Assembly (NCBI GenBank): GCA_024639905.1
Contig: JAHEGE010000003.1
Coordinates: forward strand, 101,053 to 165,052
DNA from: Gammaproteobacteria bacterium
Lineage (GTDB): Bacteria > Pseudomonadota > Gammaproteobacteria > Pseudomonadales > Pseudohongiellaceae
DNA length: 64,000 nt
Direction of reading: 5' to 3'
Shown: positions 26,433 to 36,185 of the stretch, piece after piece
How the letters are laid out: every line of letters starts with the position of its first letter
How positions within the stretch are numbered: the first letter of the stretch is position 1
Translations under genes and position numbers: made by a program
Notes under the pieces: generated by a model
Told to the model about the DNA's origin: nothing
Databases searched by the model: none
The model's input: only the letters and a program-made list of their open reading frames with translations

Positions 26433-27914
26433 ATGTTAGACGTGTTAATCGTAGGGGCCGGCATCTCCGGCATTAGCGCCGCCTGCCATCTAGAACAGCG
26501 TTGCCAGGGTAAGCGTTACGCGGTGCTTGAGGGGCGCGATAACGTTGGCGGCACATGGGATCTGTTCCGCTATCCGGGGATCCGCTCCGACAGCGACATG
26601 CACACCTTCGGCTTTAACTTTAAGCCTTGGACAAACGCGAAGGCGATTTCCGACGGCGAGTCGATACGCGATTACCTCACCGAGGCAGTAGAAGAATACG
26701 GCGTTAAGGAGAAAATTCGATTTGGGCATAAGGTCGAGGCGGCTAACTGGGACAGCGCACGCCAGCTGTGGACGGTGTCTGCGCGGTCGAGCTCGGGTGA
26801 AAGTGTAGAGATCGAGACTCGCGTCTTATTTATGTGCAGCGGCTACTACGATTACACCGCGGGCTACACGCCAGACTACCCCGGTCTCGAAAACTTTGGC
26901 GGTCAACTCATTCATCCTCAGCAATGGCCTGAGGACCTAGATTATAAAGGCAAGAAAGTCGCTGTCATTGGTAGTGGCGCGACGGCGGTCACTATCGTGC
27001 CGAATATCGTCGACGACGCGGCGCAGGTCACCATGATCCAGCGCTCCCCGACCTATATGTTTTCGAGGCCAGCAAAAGACGCGGTGGCGAATTTTCTCAA
27101 TGTCATCTTGCCCAGTAAATGGGCCTATGCGCTTACGCGGTGGAAGAATATTTACATGCAAAATGCCACCTATAAAGGTGCGCGCGAGAAGCCAGAGAAA
27201 TTCAAGAAATTGCTTTTGGGTGCGGTCACCAAATCGCTCGGCGAAGACTACGATGTCGCGACGCATTTCACGCCGAAATACAATCCTTGGGAAGAGCGAC
27301 TCTGCCTAATCCCCGACGATGATTTTTTGTCGGCAGTGAGGAGCGGAAAGGCAGAAGTGGTCACGGATACGATTGATAAGGTCGTAGAGAACGGCGTGCT
27401 CATGTCGTCTGGCAAGCTTGTCGAGGCGGATATCCTCGTCAGTGCAACGGGCCTGAATATGCAGTTTATGGGGGGCGTAGACTTTTCCTTAGACGGTGAG
27501 GCGCTCGATCTCAGCAAGCGCTTTTATTATCAGGGCATGATGTTCTCTGGCGTGCCTAATCTCATCCAGACCTTCGGCTACATCAATGCCTCGTGGACGC
27601 TACGAGCAGACCTTAATTCGGCTTTCGTTTGTGACATGCTGTTAGAAATGGACAAGCGTGGCGCTGCGACCTGCGTGCCACAGCTGCGTCCGGCAGAAGC
27701 CGCTATGCAGCCCCTGCCGACGATAGCGGGCTTTAATCCAGGGTATATGCAGCGAGGGATTCACCAATTCCCGAAACAGGGCGAACATGCTCCGTGGGTA
27801 AATACGCAAGACTATCTGCTGGATCGTAAAATCCTAGCCAGCGGCTTGTTCGACGACGGCGTGTTGCAGTTTGAAGCGCAAACGGGCACCGAAGCGGAGC
27901 TCTCGGCGGCTTAA
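26433..27914 (+). CDS. Flavin-containing (Baeyer-Villiger-type) monooxygenase
   Basis: This 493-residue flavoprotein has an N-terminal FAD site (GAGISGISAACHL), a second NADPH Rossmann motif (GSGATAVT, about 183) and between them the Baeyer-Villiger fingerprint FxGxxxHxxxWP (FGGQLIHPQQWP). Such enzymes insert oxygen into ketones or oxidise heteroatoms using NADPH and O2. The length and a C-terminal region like those of group-A flavin monooxygenases support the call. Substrate is unknown. Its neighbours do not form a clear pathway with it. Confidence 0.87.
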   Translation: MLDVLIVGAGISGISAACHLEQRCQGKRYAVLEGRDNVGGTWDLFRYPGIRSDSDMHTFGFNFKPWTNAKAISDGESIRDYLTEAVEEYGVKEKIRFGHKVEAANWDSARQLWTVSARSSSGESVEIETRVLFMCSGYYDYTAGYTPDYPGLENFGGQLIHPQQWPEDLDYKGKKVAVIGSGATAVTIVPNIVDDAAQVTMIQRSPTYMFSRPAKDAVANFLNVILPSKWAYALTRWKNIYMQNATYKGAREKPEKFKKLLLGAVTKSLGEDYDVATHFTPKYNPWEERLCLIPDDDFLSAVRSGKAEVVTDTIDKVVENGVLMSSGKLVEADILVSATGLNMQFMGGVDFSLDGEALDLSKRFYYQGMMFSGVPNLIQTFGYINASWTLRADLNSAFVCDMLLEMDKRGAATCVPQLRPAEAAMQPLPTIAGFNPGYMQRGIHQFPKQGEHAPWVNTQDYLLDRKILASGLFDDGVLQFEAQTGTEAELSAA

Positions 27915-27933
27915 TGCGCCAAGAGCATTGACG

Positions 27934-28572
27934 CTAAAGTTGTCCGGGATTGAACTCATCGTGATCGGAATAAATCCGCGTCTCGCCGGCTACGCAGGGC
28001 CAGTCGCCTTCACAGGAAAACGGGGGTATATAACCTTCGGGCATCGCCTCGAGTGAGTACAGTGGCGTCGTGACATCTTCGGTTTTTATGCACTGCATAA
28101 TTTTTCGACGACTGCCTGCCCGCGCCACTTTTTCGCAAGTGAGTCGCTGAGTATCCATGCCGTAGAGTTCAATATATTTGTCGACGCGTGAGTCGATGAA
28201 TACTTGCTGCTGGGGAGTTAGGCGATTGTAAAGGCTGGTGTAAAGATCGAGCCATTCGTCGTTGTCCACTTCCAGTGCAGTGCCTATCCAGGCGAGCCCA
28301 ACCGGCAATGACTGCGGTGCGTACTCACCGCGCAAATACATAAAGCCGAGTAGGTATTGCGCATCTTTCACGCCGCGCTGCGCCGCAAGCGCGAGATCAG
28401 CAAACGCCGCCTCATACTCACCCTCTTCATAGGCGAGTGCGCCCTGCTCGAATTGTCTTAGTACCTGCTGATAATACAGTTGAGTAAGTTCTGGCTCCGC
28501 CAGTGCTGTGTGTGGTTGGCTAACAGCGAAGGCTAGGGCCGCAGATGCTGCAAACGAGTAAAGACTTTTCAT
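27934..28572 (-). CDS. Secreted Sel1/TPR-like repeat protein
   Basis: This 212-residue protein has a signal peptide (cleavage near HTALA) and a region at about 45-100 resembling one or two Sel1-like helical repeats (YEGEYEAAFADLALAAQRGVKDAQYLLGFMYLRGEYAP). Two cysteine-containing segments near the C-terminus suggest disulfides. Sel1 repeats mediate protein-protein contacts; the role is unknown. It is convergent with the monooxygenase gene. Confidence 0.68.
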   Translation of the reverse strand: MKSLYSFAASAALAFAVSQPHTALAEPELTQLYYQQVLRQFEQGALAYEEGEYEAAFADLALAAQRGVKDAQYLLGFMYLRGEYAPQSLPVGLAWIGTALEVDNDEWLDLYTSLYNRLTPQQQVFIDSRVDKYIELYGMDTQRLTCEKVARAGSRRKIMQCIKTEDVTTPLYSLEAMPEGYIPPFSCEGDWPCVAGETRIYSDHDEFNPGQL

Positions 28573-28667
28573 GGCTGGGTGTCCTGTCGAAGAGTTAGAA
28601 TGATTGTGTCAGGCCTGTAATTCCCAGTCTAGTAGATCGCGCACGATAGAGCGCAAGGATGTATCGT

Positions 28668-29060
28668 ATGAGTCTCTATGCGCCCCGCGCCGCTGCGCTT
28701 TGCCCCAACCCCTTTTGTGCGATCGAGTTAGAGTTAGCGGCGCAGCAATGCCCTAAATGCGATGAACCCTTGGCGGTAGGATTACGCGATGCGATGGTTG
28801 AGGTCGATGTGGCGCATTCAGGAGAAAGCTGGACAGAAGCCCTCGATAAGCTAGAAAGCGCGCTGCATTTCGCTCGGCGCGAGCGATACAAGGGGCTGCG
28901 TGTTATCCATGGCAGCGGCCGCGGCAGTATCGATAGCTGGGAGGGCCCCGGCCGAATCCGCCGAGAAGTGCTTAATTACCTGCAGCAAGCCCTGTCCGAT
29001 AGCGACGCCTCACTGTCCCCCGAACCCCACAACCCCGGCGCCCACCTAATCACCTTCTAA
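28668..29060 (+). CDS. Zinc-ribbon plus Smr-domain protein
   Basis: From the ATG at 28668 (AAGGAT ribosome site; an ATG 9 nt earlier has none) the protein has 130 residues. Cysteines C12, C17, C28 and C31 form a probable zinc ribbon. Residues about 42-110 resemble an Smr domain: a DVAHSGESWTEALDKLE start and the LRVIHGSGRGS motif, followed by IRREVLNYLQ. Smr domains nick DNA or cleave RNA at collided ribosomes. The zinc ribbon on a minimal Smr domain is unusual. Its stop codon lies at the edge of a 30-bp perfect inverted repeat. Confidence 0.7.
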   Translation: MSLYAPRAAALCPNPFCAIELELAAQQCPKCDEPLAVGLRDAMVEVDVAHSGESWTEALDKLESALHFARRERYKGLRVIHGSGRGSIDSWEGPGRIRREVLNYLQQALSDSDASLSPEPHNPGAHLITF

Positions 29061-29141
29061 CCCGGGGTCAGGTCTTTCATCGATGCATTATGCCGCAAAA
29101 ATTACAACTAGATGCATCGATGAAAGACCTGACCCCGGGTT
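29059..29141. repeat. Perfect 30-bp inverted repeat between convergent stop codons
   Basis: Arms 29059-29088 and 29112-29141 are perfectly complementary over 30 bp, with a 23-nt spacer. The outer ends touch the TAA codons of both convergent genes, and the arms contain CCCGGGGTCAGGTC. No U-tract follows, so it is not a standard intrinsic terminator. It may be a REP/MITE-like palindromic unit that also protects or stops both transcripts. Confidence 0.9.
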
Positions 29142-30268
29142 TAGAGGCTGCGGCTGATGACGAGTTTTTGGACTTCGCTGGTGCCTTCGTAGATCTGGCA
29201 GGCCCTCGCGTCGCGGTAGTAGCGCTCGACGGGGAAGTCTTGGAGGTAGCCGTAGCCGCCGTGAATTTGGATGGCGTCGGTGCACACTTTCTCGACCATT
29301 TCGGACGCGAAGAGTTTGGCCATCGATGCTTCGGTTAGGCAGGGCTCGCCGGCGTCTTTGAGCGCGGCGGCATGGAGGGTGAGCTGGCGTGCTGCTTCTA
29401 GCTGTGTTGCCATGTCGGCGAGCTTGAAGGCCACGGCCTGATGCTGGGCGATCGGTTTGGCAAACGCTTCGCGGTCTTTGCTGTAGGCGCTCGCCGCCTC
29501 GAGCGCAGCGCGAGCGATGCCGAGGCACTGTGCGGCTATACATATGCGCCCGCCCTCGAGATTGCCTAGTGCAATCTTGTAGCCTTGGCCGAGTTCGCCT
29601 AGCAGGTTGGTCGCGGGAATCTTGCAGTCCTCGAAGACGATCTGGCAGGTGTCGGAGGCGCGCTGGCCGAGTTTCGCCTCCACGCTTGCGACGCGGTAGC
29701 CGGGGGTGTTCGTAGGCACGACAAAAGCGCTAATGCCGTGCTTGCCGGCGTCAGGGTCGGTCACGGCGAAGACGATGGCAACGTCGGCATTCTTTCCTGA
29801 AGTGATGAACTGTTTGCTGCCATTGAGCACATAGTGGTCGCCTTCGAGCTGCGCCCTTGTCTTTAGTCCTGAGGCGTCGCTTCCCGCCTGCGGCTCTGTC
29901 AGGCAGAACGCGGCGAGCTGTTCGCCGCGAGCCAGCGGCTCAAGAAATTGGCGTTGTTGGGCGGGCGTGCCGTATTGCAGCAGCGGCATACAGCCCACTG
30001 AGTTTGTCACGCTGATAATCGTAGAACAGGCGGCATCCGCTGCGGCGATCTCCTCAAGCACCAGCGAGGCGGCAACATAGCCGATATTGCAGCCGCCGTG
30101 CTGCTCGGGGACGAGCATGCCGTAGAAGCCGAGCTCGGCAAGGCCCTTCAGCGCCGCGGCCGGAAACTCGCAGTCGCGGTCCCACTGAGCGGCGAAGGGC
30201 GCGATATGCTCGCGGCAGTAGCCGCGGGCGGTCTCGCGAATTAAAGCGTGTTCCTCGCTGAGTCTCAT
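29141..30268 (-). CDS. Acyl-CoA dehydrogenase
   Basis: This 375-residue flavoenzyme is full length for the family. It shows [14 protein letters not shown] (acyl-CoA dehydrogenase signature 1), [23 protein letters not shown] near 340 and the catalytic-base segment YEGTSEVQ. It introduces the alpha-beta double bond in acyl-CoA and passes electrons to ETF. It is followed upstream by an alpha/beta hydrolase gene 5 nt away and a thiolase gene, so a fatty- or branched-chain acid degradation unit is likely. The closest subtype looks like short-chain or isobutyryl-type enzymes, not assignable by eye. Confidence 0.93.
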   Translation of the reverse strand: MRLSEEHALIRETARGYCREHIAPFAAQWDRDCEFPAAALKGLAELGFYGMLVPEQHGGCNIGYVAASLVLEEIAAADAACSTIISVTNSVGCMPLLQYGTPAQQRQFLEPLARGEQLAAFCLTEPQAGSDASGLKTRAQLEGDHYVLNGSKQFITSGKNADVAIVFAVTDPDAGKHGISAFVVPTNTPGYRVASVEAKLGQRASDTCQIVFEDCKIPATNLLGELGQGYKIALGNLEGGRICIAAQCLGIARAALEAASAYSKDREAFAKPIAQHQAVAFKLADMATQLEAARQLTLHAAALKDAGEPCLTEASMAKLFASEMVEKVCTDAIQIHGGYGYLQDFPVERYYRDARACQIYEGTSEVQKLVISRSL

Positions 30269-30273
30269 AATCG

Positions 30274-31323
30274 CTACTGCCAGTCGCTCGCAGGCTCGTC
30301 CGCGTCGGAAGTTAGGAAGCGGATGAGGTCTTTATGGAACAGGTCCGGAATCTCGATCTGTGGCGCGTGACCCACATTAGGATAGAGGATGATCGCGCTA
30401 TTTTGCAGCTGATCGGCGACGTTGTTCGCCAATGCCGGGAAATCATCGACTAAACCATCTTCTTCGCCGCCCACGACTAAGGCTTTAGTCGCAATATGCT
30501 GCCAGTCATATACGACGGGGTCGTCGTACAGCATCTGGCCCTGAAGGCGGCGAATCTGCGCCAGTCGCGGCCAGTCGCCGCCTAGGGTTTGACCATACTG
30601 CCGGCGCACGAACTCTAAATGTGCCGGTGGCCATTTGAGCGGGAAGTAGCGCTGGTGACCTCGCAGAATCGACTGATAGGTCGTCGCGCCGCCGCCGACA
30701 AAGGGGTCGCTCCAAGGCCTGCTCTGGCGCTGATCGGTAAGGCCGATCTGGTTCACCATCACTACGTGGGTTGTGACCTCGGGATACATCATCGCGAAAC
30801 GCGAGACCGCCATGCCGCCCATCGAGTGCCCAACGATCGCCGTCTTCTCGATGCCCAGCTCGTCGAGCAGGGCCTTCATGTTGGCAGCAACCATGTTGAA
30901 GCTATAGGGCAGGATAGGTTTGGAGCTCTTGCCATAGCCAATGCGGTCGACCGCGATGACGCGGAATCCCGCCGCTGACAGGGCGTTAATCGTGTTCGTG
31001 TAGGCTTCAGAGTAGAAGTTCATGCCGTGTTGAATGAAGACGTTCTGCCCATTTGCGCGGCCACTGGGTGGAACATCCATGTAGGCGTAGCGCAGGTCTT
31101 GTTGAAAGCGATTGATCTCGAGAAACTGCACCGGATACGGATAGGGGATCTCTTCGAAGTTGGCCGAGACGGCGCCCCAGTCCGCGGGCGGCTCAGAGGG
31201 AGCGACTTCGGGCCAGGCTTCCTGTGCCACGAGTCCTGACGCGAATAGCGCTGTGCCGATTAAGGTGCAGGCCTGGCGCAGCAGGCTGCGAGTGAGTGAC
31301 GATTTATTATTCGAGTAGAACAT
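30274..31323 (-). CDS. Exported alpha/beta hydrolase
   Basis: This 349-residue protein has an N-terminal signal sequence (cleavage near ASGLVAQ) and an alpha/beta hydrolase fold: [11 protein letters not shown] near the oxyanion hole, nucleophile elbow GHSMGG (Ser about 167), and catalytic His in NVGHAPQIE. It probably hydrolyses an ester, lactone or halogenated substrate in the periplasm. It lies 5 nt before the acyl-CoA dehydrogenase gene, so its product may feed beta-oxidation. Confidence 0.87.
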   Translation of the reverse strand: MFYSNNKSSLTRSLLRQACTLIGTALFASGLVAQEAWPEVAPSEPPADWGAVSANFEEIPYPYPVQFLEINRFQQDLRYAYMDVPPSGRANGQNVFIQHGMNFYSEAYTNTINALSAAGFRVIAVDRIGYGKSSKPILPYSFNMVAANMKALLDELGIEKTAIVGHSMGGMAVSRFAMMYPEVTTHVVMVNQIGLTDQRQSRPWSDPFVGGGATTYQSILRGHQRYFPLKWPPAHLEFVRRQYGQTLGGDWPRLAQIRRLQGQMLYDDPVVYDWQHIATKALVVGGEEDGLVDDFPALANNVADQLQNSAIILYPNVGHAPQIEIPDLFHKDLIRFLTSDADEPASDWQ

Positions 31324-31421
31324 GCTGCTAATCCTCTCTTTGCTTATTGTTAAGTCGGGCTGTGAATTCGTGGAGCGCTTAACTCCGAGTTTTTGTTTGT
31401 GGCGGCACTGCGCAGAGGCGC

Positions 31422-32642
31422 TTAGAGTAATTCAACCGCGAGCGCGGTAGCCTCGCCGCCGCCGATGCAAAGCGACGCGATGCCGCGGCTCTTGCCGTGG
31501 TTCGCGAGCGCGGCGAGTAGGGTGACAACGATGCGCGTGCCAGAGCAGCCAATAGGGTGGCCGAGCGCACAGGCGCCACCATTGACGTTGACCTTATCGG
31601 CATCGAGCCCAAGCGTCTCGATCGCGGCCATAGGCACAACCGCGAACGCTTCATTAATCTCGAATAGGTCGACAGACTCCTTCTCCCAGCCAGTCTTGCT
31701 CAGCAGCGCGCCGATCGCGCCGATGGGCGCCATCGTGAATTCGCTAGGCTCTTGGGCATGAGACGTATGTGCGACGATGCGTGCAAGCGGAGTGAGTCCT
31801 CGCTTTTCAGCCTCGGATTGGCGCATCAATACCACCGCAGCGGCACCGTCGGAAATCGAACTCGCATTCGCCGCAGTCACCGTGCCTTCTTTGCGGAATG
31901 CCGGACGCAGCTGAGGAATCTTGTCGAAACGCGCCTTCATCGGCTGCTCGTCCGTGTCTACGGTCACCGCGCCGCCGCGTGTCGCAACCTCAACGGGAAC
32001 GATCTCGCCTGCGAATGCGCCGCTTTCGATTGCCGCTTGGGCCTTCTTCAGTGAGCCTATCGCGTAGGCATCCTGAGCTTCGCGCTCGAAGCTGTATTTG
32101 TCTGCGCAGCTCTCTGCATACACGCCCATCGCGGCGCCTTCGTAGGCATCTTCTAAGCCGTCGAATGCCATATGGTCGAGCACTTTGGCGTGACCGAAGC
32201 GATAGCCCGCTCGTGCGTTGGGTAGCAGGTGTGGCGCGTTGCTCATGCTCTCCATTCCGCCGGCGACGGCGATTTTTGCGCTATTCGCGAGTAGCAGGTC
32301 GTGAGCGAGCATAATCGCCTTCATGCCTGAGCCGCAGACCTTATTGATGGTCGTCGTGCCGGTCGATTTAGGAATACCCGCGCCAAGAGACGCCTGCCGC
32401 GCAGGGGCTTGCCCGAGGCCGGCGGGAAGCACGCAGCCCATAATAACCTCGTCGACGTCACTCGCGTCGATGCCCGCTCGAGCCACTGCCGCTTTAATCG
32501 CCGTGGCGCCGAGTTCGGTAGCCTTTACCGAGGCGAGTTCGCCCATGAAGCCGCCCATTGGCGTCCGAGCTTGACCGACTATGACGATGGGGTCTTGGGT
32601 CAGTGCGTGGGAGGATGAATCGTGGCTAGCTGCTGTGGTCAT
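31422..32642 (-). CDS. Acetyl-CoA C-acyltransferase (thiolase)
   Basis: This 406-residue thiolase has the acyl-accepting Cys (C103 in NKVCGSGMKA), the NEAF motif and the C-terminal GGACALGHPIGCSGTR segment with the second catalytic His and Cys. It condenses two acetyl-CoA or cleaves 3-ketoacyl-CoA in the cytoplasm. About 18 extra residues precede the usual start of the fold. It reads in the same direction as the hydrolase and acyl-CoA dehydrogenase genes, with a gap of 98 nt. Confidence 0.93.
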   Translation of the reverse strand: MTTAASHDSSSHALTQDPIVIVGQARTPMGGFMGELASVKATELGATAIKAAVARAGIDASDVDEVIMGCVLPAGLGQAPARQASLGAGIPKSTGTTTINKVCGSGMKAIMLAHDLLLANSAKIAVAGGMESMSNAPHLLPNARAGYRFGHAKVLDHMAFDGLEDAYEGAAMGVYAESCADKYSFEREAQDAYAIGSLKKAQAAIESGAFAGEIVPVEVATRGGAVTVDTDEQPMKARFDKIPQLRPAFRKEGTVTAANASSISDGAAAVVLMRQSEAEKRGLTPLARIVAHTSHAQEPSEFTMAPIGAIGALLSKTGWEKESVDLFEINEAFAVVPMAAIETLGLDADKVNVNGGACALGHPIGCSGTRIVVTLLAALANHGKSRGIASLCIGGGEATALAVELL

Positions 32643-32831
32643 ACGGTGTTCCTGTGCGGTGATGGCAATCGGCGCGGCAACGCGCGTGTAGCCGTCGAGT
32701 ATACCGCAAGGATCCCATAGAGAAAGCGCTCAGCGGCGTGACATGGGCCAGATCGGCATCGCGAGCGTAAGTCTTGGAAACCACGCGCGCATTTGGCACA
32801 CTGCGTGCTGCTTCTCTCACAAGGACCCCTT

Positions 32832-33794
32832 ATGGCAATCCCCGAAATCCTCAATGGACGACTCTCTCTCCCCGTCGTCGCCTCACCGCTCTTTATAATC
32901 TCGGGCCCCGAACTCGTCATCGCTCAGTGCAAGGCGGGGGTCGTGGGGTCTTTTCCGTCGCTTAACGCACGCCCAGTCGAGGTGTTAGACCAATGGCTTA
33001 CGCAAATAAATGAAGAGCTAGACGCTTACAACGCCGCTAACCCAGACAAGCCTGCGGCGCCTTTCGCGGTGAATCAAATCGTCCACAATTCCAACGACCG
33101 CCTGATGCAAGACGTCGAGCTGTGTGTGAAGCATAAAGTGCCCATCGTCATCACGTCGCTCGGCGCTCGCACTGAAGTGTTCGATGCCATCCATTCTTAC
33201 GGCGGTATCTGCTTGCACGATGTGATTAACAACAAATTCGCCAAGAAGGCGATCGAGAAGGGAGCCGATGGCCTCATCTGCGTCGCCGCCGGCGCCGGCG
33301 GTCATGCCGGGACGCTGTCGCCCATGCCGTTCATTCAAGAGGTGCGCGAATGGTTCGATGGTCCCGTGCTGCTCTCCGGTGCCATCGCCACGGGCGATGC
33401 AATTCTCGCCGCAGAGGCGATGGGGGCCGACATGGCCTATATTGGCTCTGCGTTTATCGCGACCAAAGAGGCGAATGCCGATCAGGGCTATAAACAGTCT
33501 TTGGTGGATTACGCTGCTAGCGATATTGTGTACACAAATCTCTTCACTGGCGTTCATGGCAACTACCTCAGGCCGTCTATCGAAGCGGCAGGCTTGGATC
33601 CTGACAACCTGCCGGTTAGTGACCCCTCTAAGATGAACTTCGGCTCCGGTGGCAGCAGCAAGGCAAAAGCTTGGCGCGATATCTGGGGCTGCGGGCAGGG
33701 TATCAACGCAATTAAGTCGATCGACAGCGCAGGTGAGCTCGTCGCGCGCCTGGAGCGCGAATACGCGGCTGCAAGGAAGCGGCTGCTGGGTTAA
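32832..33794 (+). CDS. NAD(P)H-dependent flavin oxidoreductase / nitronate monooxygenase family
   Basis: From the ATG at 32832 (AAGGA ribosome site) this 320-residue FMN-binding TIM-barrel protein belongs to the nitronate monooxygenase/2-nitropropane dioxygenase family. Visible are VAAGAGGHAGTLSP (FMN phosphate site with the conserved His) and LSGAIATGDAILAAEAMGADMAYIGSAFI. Family members oxidise nitronates or act as enoyl reductases; the GxGGHAG variant fits class that includes non-nitronate enzymes. It is divergent from the thiolase gene. Another, distinct family member lies at 45.2 kb. Confidence 0.87.
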   Translation: MAIPEILNGRLSLPVVASPLFIISGPELVIAQCKAGVVGSFPSLNARPVEVLDQWLTQINEELDAYNAANPDKPAAPFAVNQIVHNSNDRLMQDVELCVKHKVPIVITSLGARTEVFDAIHSYGGICLHDVINNKFAKKAIEKGADGLICVAAGAGGHAGTLSPMPFIQEVREWFDGPVLLSGAIATGDAILAAEAMGADMAYIGSAFIATKEANADQGYKQSLVDYAASDIVYTNLFTGVHGNYLRPSIEAAGLDPDNLPVSDPSKMNFGSGGSSKAKAWRDIWGCGQGINAIKSIDSAGELVARLEREYAAARKRLLG

Positions 33795-33819
33795 AAACCT
33801 GATAAAAAAGGAGTAGGCT

Positions 33820-36168
33820 GTGGGGCATGTCACTAACGAGGCCTGCCCCATGACCCTTTCCTTTCCCTATTTCAATCAACTGCATCTCAAACAACTGCCA
33901 TTGAAAGCGCGCGTCCGAAGAGGCGCGGTGCGCCCCTTACTCGGTGCGGTCGCGCTGGCCTCTCTCGCCGCCTGTGCGCCGGACACCACCGACACTGCGA
34001 CGGCCGAGCTAGGCGAGTCTATCGACGTGCGCTGGACCGAGCATGGCATCCCTCATGTTACCGCGCAAAGCTGGGAAGGCCTCGGCTTCGGCTTCGCGCA
34101 TTCGGTTGCCTACGACGGCGTCTGCGTTCTCGCCAGAGAGCTCGTCGCCGTTAACGGCGAATTATCGAAATATTTCGAGGCGACCGAAGGCAATATCAAT
34201 AGCGATGCCTTTCATCGCGCGTTGCTAAACCCGGCAAAGGTCGATCAGTATCTCGCCGCGAGTTCAGCCGACAGCAGTGCAATGGATCGCGGCTACGCGC
34301 GTGGCTATAACCACTTTATAGAGACGCGCGCAGACGCCTTGCCGGCTTCGTGTCTTGGCGCCGACTGGGTTAAGCCAATCGACGAGCGCGACCTTGCGCG
34401 CCTCGCCCTCGGGGTCGGCATACGCTACGGGCTAGGCCGAGTGACTACGCAGATTGCGACGGCTCAGCCTAACCAAGAGGTGGCCTCGCTAGAGCCGCTA
34501 GACCTGTTTGTCGATGTCGAAAAAATCGGCAGCAACGCTTACGCCTTCGGAAGCGAGTTGAGCAATAACGGGCGCGGCATTCTATTGGGCAATCCCCACT
34601 ACCCCTGGCAAGGTCCCTCACGTTTCCACATGGCGCATCTGACTCTACCGGGGCAGGTCGATTTTATGGGCGTTGGTCTGATCGCGACGCCGCGGCTCGC
34701 CATCGGGTTTAACGACAAGATCGCCTGGTCACACACCGTGTCCACGGCGCTGCGCTTCACTTTCTTCCGCCTCGATCTCGTTGCCGGCGACACCATGCGC
34801 TATAAGCTCGGCGATGAAGAGCGTGCTATCGAGCCGGTTGAGGTGGCAGTGGAAACCGATGCGGGAATAGAAAACCGAACGGTTTATTTGACCCATCTGG
34901 GTCCGGTGGTTGCGGGCCCGCAAACGCCATGGGACAACGAGCATGTTTACGTGATGCGCGATGTGAACTACGAAAACTACCGCACCGGTGATCAATACGC
35001 AGCGATGCAGAGCGCGGCAGATGTGACCGAGTTACGCGCTGCACTCGCCGCGCATCAGGGTGCTGCGTTTGTGAATACAATCGGCGCCGATAGTCAGGGC
35101 GGTGCGTTATACGCTGACATGTCGGCGATTCCGAACGTATCGATCGAACTCATTCAGCGATGTGCAGTCGATCAGTCTGCGGGTGCGCGCATTACGACAC
35201 TCAATGGCTCCGATCCTAGTTGCGACTGGCAAGTAGATGCTAGCGCGGCAGCACCGGGCCTCATGCCCCCATCGCAGCAGCCAAGCCTCATCACCGAGAG
35301 CTATGCTGGCAACAGCAACGATTCCTACTGGCTAAGTAATCCTGCGCTGAGGCTCGAGGGATTTTCACCGATTATTGGCGATGAAAATGCGCAACGTACG
35401 CTGCGCACGCGCTCAGGACTGGCGTTTATCGCCGAAGTCTTAGACGCGGGTCAGAAATTCGATCAAGCGAGCGTCGAAGATTTACTGTTCACGCATCGGC
35501 ACTATGGCGCCGAGCTCTTCCTCGACGAAGTGCTCGAGGCGTGCATCGATGACGCAACTTTAACCGAGGCCTGCGCCGTGCTTGCCGCGTGGGATCGCAG
35601 GCACACGACAGAGAGTCGCGGCGCACACGTGTTTAATGAATTTTTCGCCGAAGCCAAACAGCTTTCGGCGCATTACGCCGTGCCATTTAGCAATGACGAT
35701 CCGGTGAATACTCCGCGCGGACTCACAATCGATAAACCGGAGACGCGTGCTGCTATTGTTGCTGCTCTCCACGTCGCCGTCGATCGCATTACAAGTGCTG
35801 GTATCGCACTCGACGCGCGCTGGGGCGATGTACAATTTGAGATGCGCAACGGCGAAAAGATTGGGATTCCTGGAGGTGATGGGCGCGCCGGGTTGTTTAG
35901 CGTCATCAGTGCAGGTTTCGACGCAGAGATGGCCGGCTACACGCCGATCGTCGCGGGCAATAGCTACATTCAGTCGGTCACTTGGAACGACGATGGGTCG
36001 CCAAGTGCCCGCGCAATCCTCACCTATTCGCAATCGCCGGAGCCTGATTCTGAGTACTATGCGGATCAGACCAAGATTTACTCACGCAGCGAATGGATAG
36101 AGATGCCATTTACCGACGAGCAGGTCGAGGCGGCACTAGTGCGCCGCGAAACGCTGGTAATGGAATAG
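33820..36168 (+). CDS. Penicillin/AHL acylase-type Ntn hydrolase, lipoprotein-like
   Basis: This 782-residue protein has a signal with a lipobox (SLAACAP), a segment corresponding to the alpha subunit, and an autocatalytic processing site before the nucleophile Ser (S238, IGSNAYAFGSE) followed by NPHYPWQGPSR. The Asn-rich sequence resembles the aculeacin/AHL-acylase (PvdQ-like) branch more than penicillin G acylase. It should mature into two chains and hydrolyse amide bonds of lipidated substrates in the periplasm. The GTG at 33820 has an AAGGAG site; ATG at 33850 is an alternative start. Confidence 0.86.
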   Translation: MGHVTNEACPMTLSFPYFNQLHLKQLPLKARVRRGAVRPLLGAVALASLAACAPDTTDTATAELGESIDVRWTEHGIPHVTAQSWEGLGFGFAHSVAYDGVCVLARELVAVNGELSKYFEATEGNINSDAFHRALLNPAKVDQYLAASSADSSAMDRGYARGYNHFIETRADALPASCLGADWVKPIDERDLARLALGVGIRYGLGRVTTQIATAQPNQEVASLEPLDLFVDVEKIGSNAYAFGSELSNNGRGILLGNPHYPWQGPSRFHMAHLTLPGQVDFMGVGLIATPRLAIGFNDKIAWSHTVSTALRFTFFRLDLVAGDTMRYKLGDEERAIEPVEVAVETDAGIENRTVYLTHLGPVVAGPQTPWDNEHVYVMRDVNYENYRTGDQYAAMQSAADVTELRAALAAHQGAAFVNTIGADSQGGALYADMSAIPNVSIELIQRCAVDQSAGARITTLNGSDPSCDWQVDASAAAPGLMPPSQQPSLITESYAGNSNDSYWLSNPALRLEGFSPIIGDENAQRTLRTRSGLAFIAEVLDAGQKFDQASVEDLLFTHRHYGAELFLDEVLEACIDDATLTEACAVLAAWDRRHTTESRGAHVFNEFFAEAKQLSAHYAVPFSNDDPVNTPRGLTIDKPETRAAIVAALHVAVDRITSAGIALDARWGDVQFEMRNGEKIGIPGGDGRAGLFSVISAGFDAEMAGYTPIVAGNSYIQSVTWNDDGSPSARAILTYSQSPEPDSEYYADQTKIYSRSEWIEMPFTDEQVEAALVRRETLVME

Positions 36169-36185
36169 TCATGCGGTGTTAGGCG

